Source: Ruminococcus sp. (lineage in GTDB: Bacteria > Bacillota > Clostridia > Oscillospirales > Ruminococcaceae). From it: 64,000 bases of DNA. Below the pieces are notes generated by a model that saw nothing but the letters and a program-made list of their open reading frames with translations, had not been told where the DNA came from and ran no database searches. The position numbers were made by a program, and so were the translations under genes. Below, piece by piece: positions 60,705 through 64,000 of this stretch. Within the stretch, counting starts at the first letter, position 1, and the number at the start of each line of letters is the position of its first letter. The stretch lies in contig SVNR01000003.1 of the NCBI GenBank assembly GCA_015066815.1, positions 1-64,000 on the forward strand. Direction: 5' to 3'.

Positions 60705-60845
60705 AATTATAGTGAACGTCAAAATAAATTTGACTTTCACTATAATTATTTTATTTATATTGCCTTGCACATCCGATGACTGCGTCATCTCCGTGCAGAT
60801 CGGCTAATAGTAAACGCAATTTATTTATTGCGTTTACTATAATTT
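60705..60845 (-). mobile_element. 141-bp A-B-A unit, copy 2 (inverted)
   Basis: Exact reverse complement of 44683-44823 over all 141 bases by manual comparison. It contains A (GTGAACGTCAAA / TTTGACTTTCAC), a complete B with GATGAC-GCA-GTCATC apex, and the 14-bp perfect A hairpin. It sits in the 600-bp gap between the Pro/Glu protein and the ABC exporter, outside any gene. Confidence 0.8.
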
Positions 60846-60884
60846 TCTATGTACATACACTTGAAAGCGGGGATTTTTTTAGTT

Positions 60885-60966
60885 TTATGACCTCTCAGTC
60901 AGCTTTGCTGACAGCTATCCTTAGAGATATCCGGGTGTTAAACGAAGTGAAGCAGAGAGGTTATTA
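60885..60966. repeat. 82-bp element bounded by inverted repeats
   Basis: TTATGACCTCTC and GAGAGGTTATTA form the ends (10 of 12 paired). Inside is a small hairpin GTCAGC-ttt-GCTGAC. CCTCTCAGTCAGC...GCTGACAGC-type elements are, from memory, recurrent in gut Clostridia, which suggests a second, distinct intergenic repeat family. Confidence 0.6.
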
Positions 60967-61034
60967 ATGAGATGTGCTGTACAGTTCGGTATTTTTATAA
61001 AAAAATTATAATATAGTTGTTTTTAATAGTTTTA

Positions 61035-61063
61035 TTGAATATTATACTGATATATGGTATAAT
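61035..61063 (+). promoter_or_regulatory. Promoter of the NatAB-like exporter operon
   Basis: TTGAAT, 17 nt, TATAAT. Confidence 0.82.
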
Positions 61064-61076
61064 CAATATGTTGCAG

Positions 61077-61116
61077 TTTATGGTGAAAATAAAAAACATT
61101 CTGGATTCATTATAAA
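61077..61116 (+). repeat. Decayed A-type palindrome in the exporter leader
   Basis: TTTATGGTGAA / TTCATTATAAA pair with G-U wobbles. The core is diverged, but placement right after the promoter equals that of other A copies. Confidence 0.5.
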
Positions 61117-61154
61117 ATGCTTAATAAAAAAACAATGATCAGGAGGAACAAATC

Positions 61155-62096
61155 ATGTCTTTGGAAGTAACTAATCTTTCAAAAAAATACGGAGAAAAAA
61201 CAGTTGTTGATAATCTCAGCTTTGAGATGAAGAACCCGGGTGTGTATGCGCTTCTGGGAACGAACGGAGCCGGAAAGACCACATCGATCAGAATGATGCT
61301 TGGTATGCTTTCACATGACACAGGTCAGGTAAAATGGAACGGAAAACCGCTTGATGCTATATCCTGCAACGTAGGATATCTTGCGGAGGAGAGAGGACTT
61401 TATCCTAAGTGTTCACTTATGGATCAGCTTATATATTTTGCAAGACTAAGAAACGTTTCAAAAAAAGATGCTCTGACAAGAATAAAATACTGGTCTGATC
61501 GTTTTGAGGTAGGAGAATATATTTATCCGGGAAAAACAAGCAAGGGAAAAACACTTCCTCCCAAAAAGCCTGAACAGCTTTCCAAGGGAAATCAGCAGAA
61601 GATACAGCTTATTTCTGCACTGCTTTCTGATCCGGAGCTTCTTATACTTGATGAGCCGCTCAGCGGACTTGATCCTGTCAATACAGATCTTTTCAAGTCA
61701 GTGATACATGAGCAGATAGATAAAAACAAGTTTCTTATTATGTCAAGTCATCAGATGCCTACTATAGAAGAATTCTGTTCGGATATAACCATATTAAGCA
61801 AGAGTAAAACTGTTCTGCAGGGAAATCTAAATGATATTAAAAAAAGCTACGGAAGAGTAAACTTATTTGTAAAGTGTGAGGGTGATATACTTCCGCTTGT
61901 TGAAGAGTGCGGAATACAGCTTCTCAGTCAGAAGGAAACAGAATACAAGCTTAAGGTCACAGGCGATGAACAGGCAAATACTCTTCTTGCAAAGATGATA
62001 GAAAGAAAAATCCTTATAATAAGATTCGAACTCAGAGAGCCATCGCTTCATGAAATATTTGTAGAAAAGGTTGGTGGTGACAATGAAGAAAAGTGA
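61155..62096 (+). CDS. ABC exporter ATP-binding subunit (NatA-like)
   Basis: A 313-residue single nucleotide-binding domain with Walker A LLGTNGAGKTTS, Q-loop region VGYLAEERGLYP, signature LSKGNQQKIQ and Walker B LLILDEPLSGLDP, followed by a C-terminal extension of about 90 residues ending LREPSLHEIFVEKV, typical of the NatA/YhaQ group. It works with the two permeases downstream to export sodium, drugs or peptides; the substrate is unknown. AGGAGG before the ATG. The end overlaps the permease start by 14 bases. Confidence 0.92.
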   Translation: MSLEVTNLSKKYGEKTVVDNLSFEMKNPGVYALLGTNGAGKTTSIRMMLGMLSHDTGQVKWNGKPLDAISCNVGYLAEERGLYPKCSLMDQLIYFARLRNVSKKDALTRIKYWSDRFEVGEYIYPGKTSKGKTLPPKKPEQLSKGNQQKIQLISALLSDPELLILDEPLSGLDPVNTDLFKSVIHEQIDKNKFLIMSSHQMPTIEEFCSDITILSKSKTVLQGNLNDIKKSYGRVNLFVKCEGDILPLVEECGIQLLSQKETEYKLKVTGDEQANTLLAKMIERKILIIRFELREPSLHEIFVEKVGGDNEEK

Positions 62097-63471
62097 TATT
62101 GCCGGCTGGAAGAAAATTTTTTCATTTACATTTATCCAGAACTACAAAAGCAAAGCGGCAATAGTATCTTTGATTGTAACATGCATTCTCATAATCGTTT
62201 CCGGTCCTGTGGTAACATTACTCATAGGTTCAGGTGCTGCAGAAAAGCTATCGGATCTGAGTGACTGCAAGATAGAGAATGTTTATGTAAAAAACGATAC
62301 TGCTTATACCTTTGACGCAGATGAGTTTAAAAAGCAGGAGCCATACTACGAAAAAATCAACTTTACAGATACAGACAAAGCTCCTGATGAGTTTAAGGAA
62401 GTTTTTAAAGATGATGCTTTGAGAGACATAATGCTTCATATTTATGAAGATAACGAAAGATATCATATGGTTTTTTACCACGCTGAGGGCAGTGAACTGA
62501 GTACAATGAATATCGGTATGTTTTCAGATGAGATAGAGGACTTTTTCAGAGATTCCAAGATGTCTCAGACAGGTATTTCCTCCGAAATAAGTGATTTTAT
62601 CAACTCTGAAATAAACACTGCGGTTGTGGAGGCTTCCGATATATCTGCCGAGGATGATAAGGAAGAGATGAACGAAGTGGTTATGACGGCAGTTATTATA
62701 TATGCCTGTGTAATAATGATGATAGTCCTCGTTTCAAGTCAGCAGATAGCAGCAAGTATAGTTCTTGAAAAATCCTCAAAAGTAATAGAAACGCTTCTGA
62801 TGTCTGCACGTCCGCTTGCAATAATAGTCGGAAAGATATTGGGAACTATGGCTGTTCTTATCTGCAACTGCGTACTTATGCTGATATCCGGTCTGGTTTC
62901 CAGTGTTTTATCAGCAGTTGTTGCTTCAAAGAGCATGGAAGAAGCCGCAAATATAGCTCTTGAAGCTTTGAATAAGGCAAGTGCAGGAGGAACTCCTGAT
63001 ATAGCTGCTCCTGTGAGCAGTGATATAAGTCTCGGAAGAATTGTCTTTGGTATCTTTGCAGTAATAGTTACTACGATTCTTGCATATCTTTTCTACTCTG
63101 TTATATCCGGTATGACAGGTGCTTCATGCAGCAGTATAGAGGATCTTTCAAGTTCAAGTTCGTTTATTTCTATGATGACTGTTATTGGTGTATATATGGT
63201 TATGGGCTGTTCCTTTATAAACAATCAGATTTTTACAACTGTAACATACTTCTTTCCTTTTTCAGGAATATATATAGTTCCTATACACTATATATTCGGA
63301 AAGGCGTCGCTTTCAGATCTGCTTATACTCTGGGGTGAGGTTATTTTACTTACAGCTTTGCTTTTCAGGTTTGCGGCGAAGATATATCATGTACTCATAT
63401 ATCATAAGGGTGAGAGACTTAAGTTAAAGCATATTTTAAGTATATCAAAGTCTCAGAAAGGACAGGGATGA
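62083..63471 (+). CDS. ABC-2 type permease subunit (NatB-like)
   Basis: 462 residues. One N-terminal helix (about 25-47) is followed by a large extracytoplasmic domain (about 50-205), then five helices in the C-terminal half, ending in a basic tail. Topology matches the ABC2_membrane_3/NatB group. The ATG at 62083 with GGTGGTG directly upstream is preferred over the TTG at 62071. It overlaps the ATPase gene. Confidence 0.88.
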   Translation: MKKSDIAGWKKIFSFTFIQNYKSKAAIVSLIVTCILIIVSGPVVTLLIGSGAAEKLSDLSDCKIENVYVKNDTAYTFDADEFKKQEPYYEKINFTDTDKAPDEFKEVFKDDALRDIMLHIYEDNERYHMVFYHAEGSELSTMNIGMFSDEIEDFFRDSKMSQTGISSEISDFINSEINTAVVEASDISAEDDKEEMNEVVMTAVIIYACVIMMIVLVSSQQIAASIVLEKSSKVIETLLMSARPLAIIVGKILGTMAVLICNCVLMLISGLVSSVLSAVVASKSMEEAANIALEALNKASAGGTPDIAAPVSSDISLGRIVFGIFAVIVTTILAYLFYSVISGMTGASCSSIEDLSSSSSFISMMTVIGVYMVMGCSFINNQIFTTVTYFFPFSGIYIVPIHYIFGKASLSDLLILWGEVILLTALLFRFAAKIYHVLIYHKGERLKLKHILSISKSQKGQG

Positions 63472-63475
63472 TGTT

Positions 63476-64000
63476 ATGAATACAGTGTTAGGATTTACGT
63501 TTTTACAGCAGATAAGATCAAAGACATATATCATCACAACTGTTATAATAGCACTTATACTTGCAGCGCTTTCTGCAGGAGCTTTATTTATCTCAGAAAT
63601 GTTTATCGGGAAGGAAGCTCCGACTGATATAGATTATGTATATGTAAGTGACAGCAGTGTTCTGAGCGGAATTGATTATAACGTTATGCACAGCTCGGAA
63701 AATGAGCTTTATAAGGATATAGTTTTTGTAAACTCACAGGGTGATATTCATGAAGCTGTAAAAGAGGCTTCAGAAAGAAGCGGCCATGCTGTTGCTATAG
63801 AAGTTACAGATGATGAAAAAACAGGTTTTAACATAAAAGTAGTAAAACCGGAAGGCTTTTTGGGAGAGAAAAAATCTCCTGATAACCTTGCTGATTTTAT
63901 AGATGAAAACCTTCACTATGTCATATATGAAAAAAGCAGTCTGACAGATGTGCAGAAAACTGAGCTTCTGAAAAATATTTCTATAAAAATGTCCGTTATC
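63476..64000 (+). CDS. Second ABC-2 type permease subunit (3' end outside window)
   Basis: 175 codons visible, starting MNTVLGFTFLQQIRSKTYII five bases after the previous stop, with AAAGGACAGGG upstream. It shows one N-terminal helix (about 18-40) and the beginning of an extracytoplasmic domain (YVYVSDSSVLSG). Its start resembles the neighbouring permease in plan (FTF-helix, then soluble domain), so the exporter probably uses a heterodimer of permeases. The frame is open at the window edge. Confidence 0.85.
   Translation, partial: MNTVLGFTFLQQIRSKTYIITTVIIALILAALSAGALFISEMFIGKEAPTDIDYVYVSDSSVLSGIDYNVMHSSENELYKDIVFVNSQGDIHEAVKEASERSGHAVAIEVTDDEKTGFNIKVVKPEGFLGEKKSPDNLADFIDENLHYVIYEKSSLTDVQKTELLKNISIKMSVI

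Noticed and set aside
60776-60967. 63-codon plus-strand frame through the repeats
   Set aside because: It runs across the inverted 141-bp copy and the second repeat with no ribosome site; coding is an accident of the palindromes.

Overview
The window looks like the chromosome of a fibre-degrading Ruminococcus (Bacillota, Oscillospiraceae), close to R. flavefaciens. Three things suggest this: dockerin-bearing enzymes and proteins (GH43 at the left edge, GH44 at 21.8 kb, small secreted dockerin proteins at 46.5 and 49.3 kb), low-GC Gram-positive translation signals (AGGAGG ribosome sites, GTG/TTG starts, TTGACA-17-TATAAT promoters) and anaerobic metabolism (class III ribonucleotide reductase). 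The species call is an inference; no rRNA gene is present.

Layout. 0-8 kb: the 3' part of a multimodular GH43 enzyme, a convergent malic enzyme, then an ECF sigma / anti-sigma pair and a large transglutaminase-like lipoprotein. The sigma gene and the lipoprotein gene share an unusual promoter with identical spacing, so they probably form a small autoregulated regulon. 8-21.6 kb: a zinc-ribbon membrane protein, rpsF-ssb-rpsR, an acyl-CoA ligase, a T-box controlled asnS-asnA operon (minus strand), a two-component system with a soluble kinase, and rpsL-rpsG-fusA-tuf. 21.8-24.3 kb: a cellulosomal GH44. 24.4-39.9 kb: coaX, then a division / cell-wall cluster (rsmH, ftsL, ftsI-type PBP, murE, mraY, ftsW, murG, murA, ftsQ, ftsZ, a DivIVA-like coiled-coil protein) that lacks mraZ, murF, murD, murC and ftsA. 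40-46 kb: nrdD-nrdG, a PH-like protein, an FkbM-type methyltransferase and a type Ic aspartate aminotransferase. 46-55 kb is accessory: dockerin proteins, a tandem GNAT protein with a tiny overlapping upstream gene, a C39-like protein, an ATP-grasp enzyme, and a gene graveyard with a collapsed two-component system, a 5' remnant of an AAA-ATPase gene, an intact-looking but short relative of it, and an unassigned minus-strand fragment. 55-64 kb: an ABC-F protein, Tex, a Pro/Glu-rich envelope protein and a NatAB-like ABC exporter cut by the right edge.

The most unusual content is a dispersed family of intergenic palindromes, dense in the right half. Module A is a hairpin whose arms begin TATAGTGAACG or a covarying variant. 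Module B is a bipartite fold of about 50 nt, from GCCGATNTGCACGG to CGGATGTGCAAGGC. They occur singly, as A-B-A, or as an array (44596-44860). Two A-B-A copies 16 kb apart are 141-bp perfect inverted copies by manual comparison. Several copies lie just downstream of good sigma-A promoters, so they would form the 5' leader of the next mRNA, and three sit on the stop codon of a neighbouring gene. I recognise no named family for them. They behave both like a recently mobile MITE/REP-type element and like structured RNA leaders.
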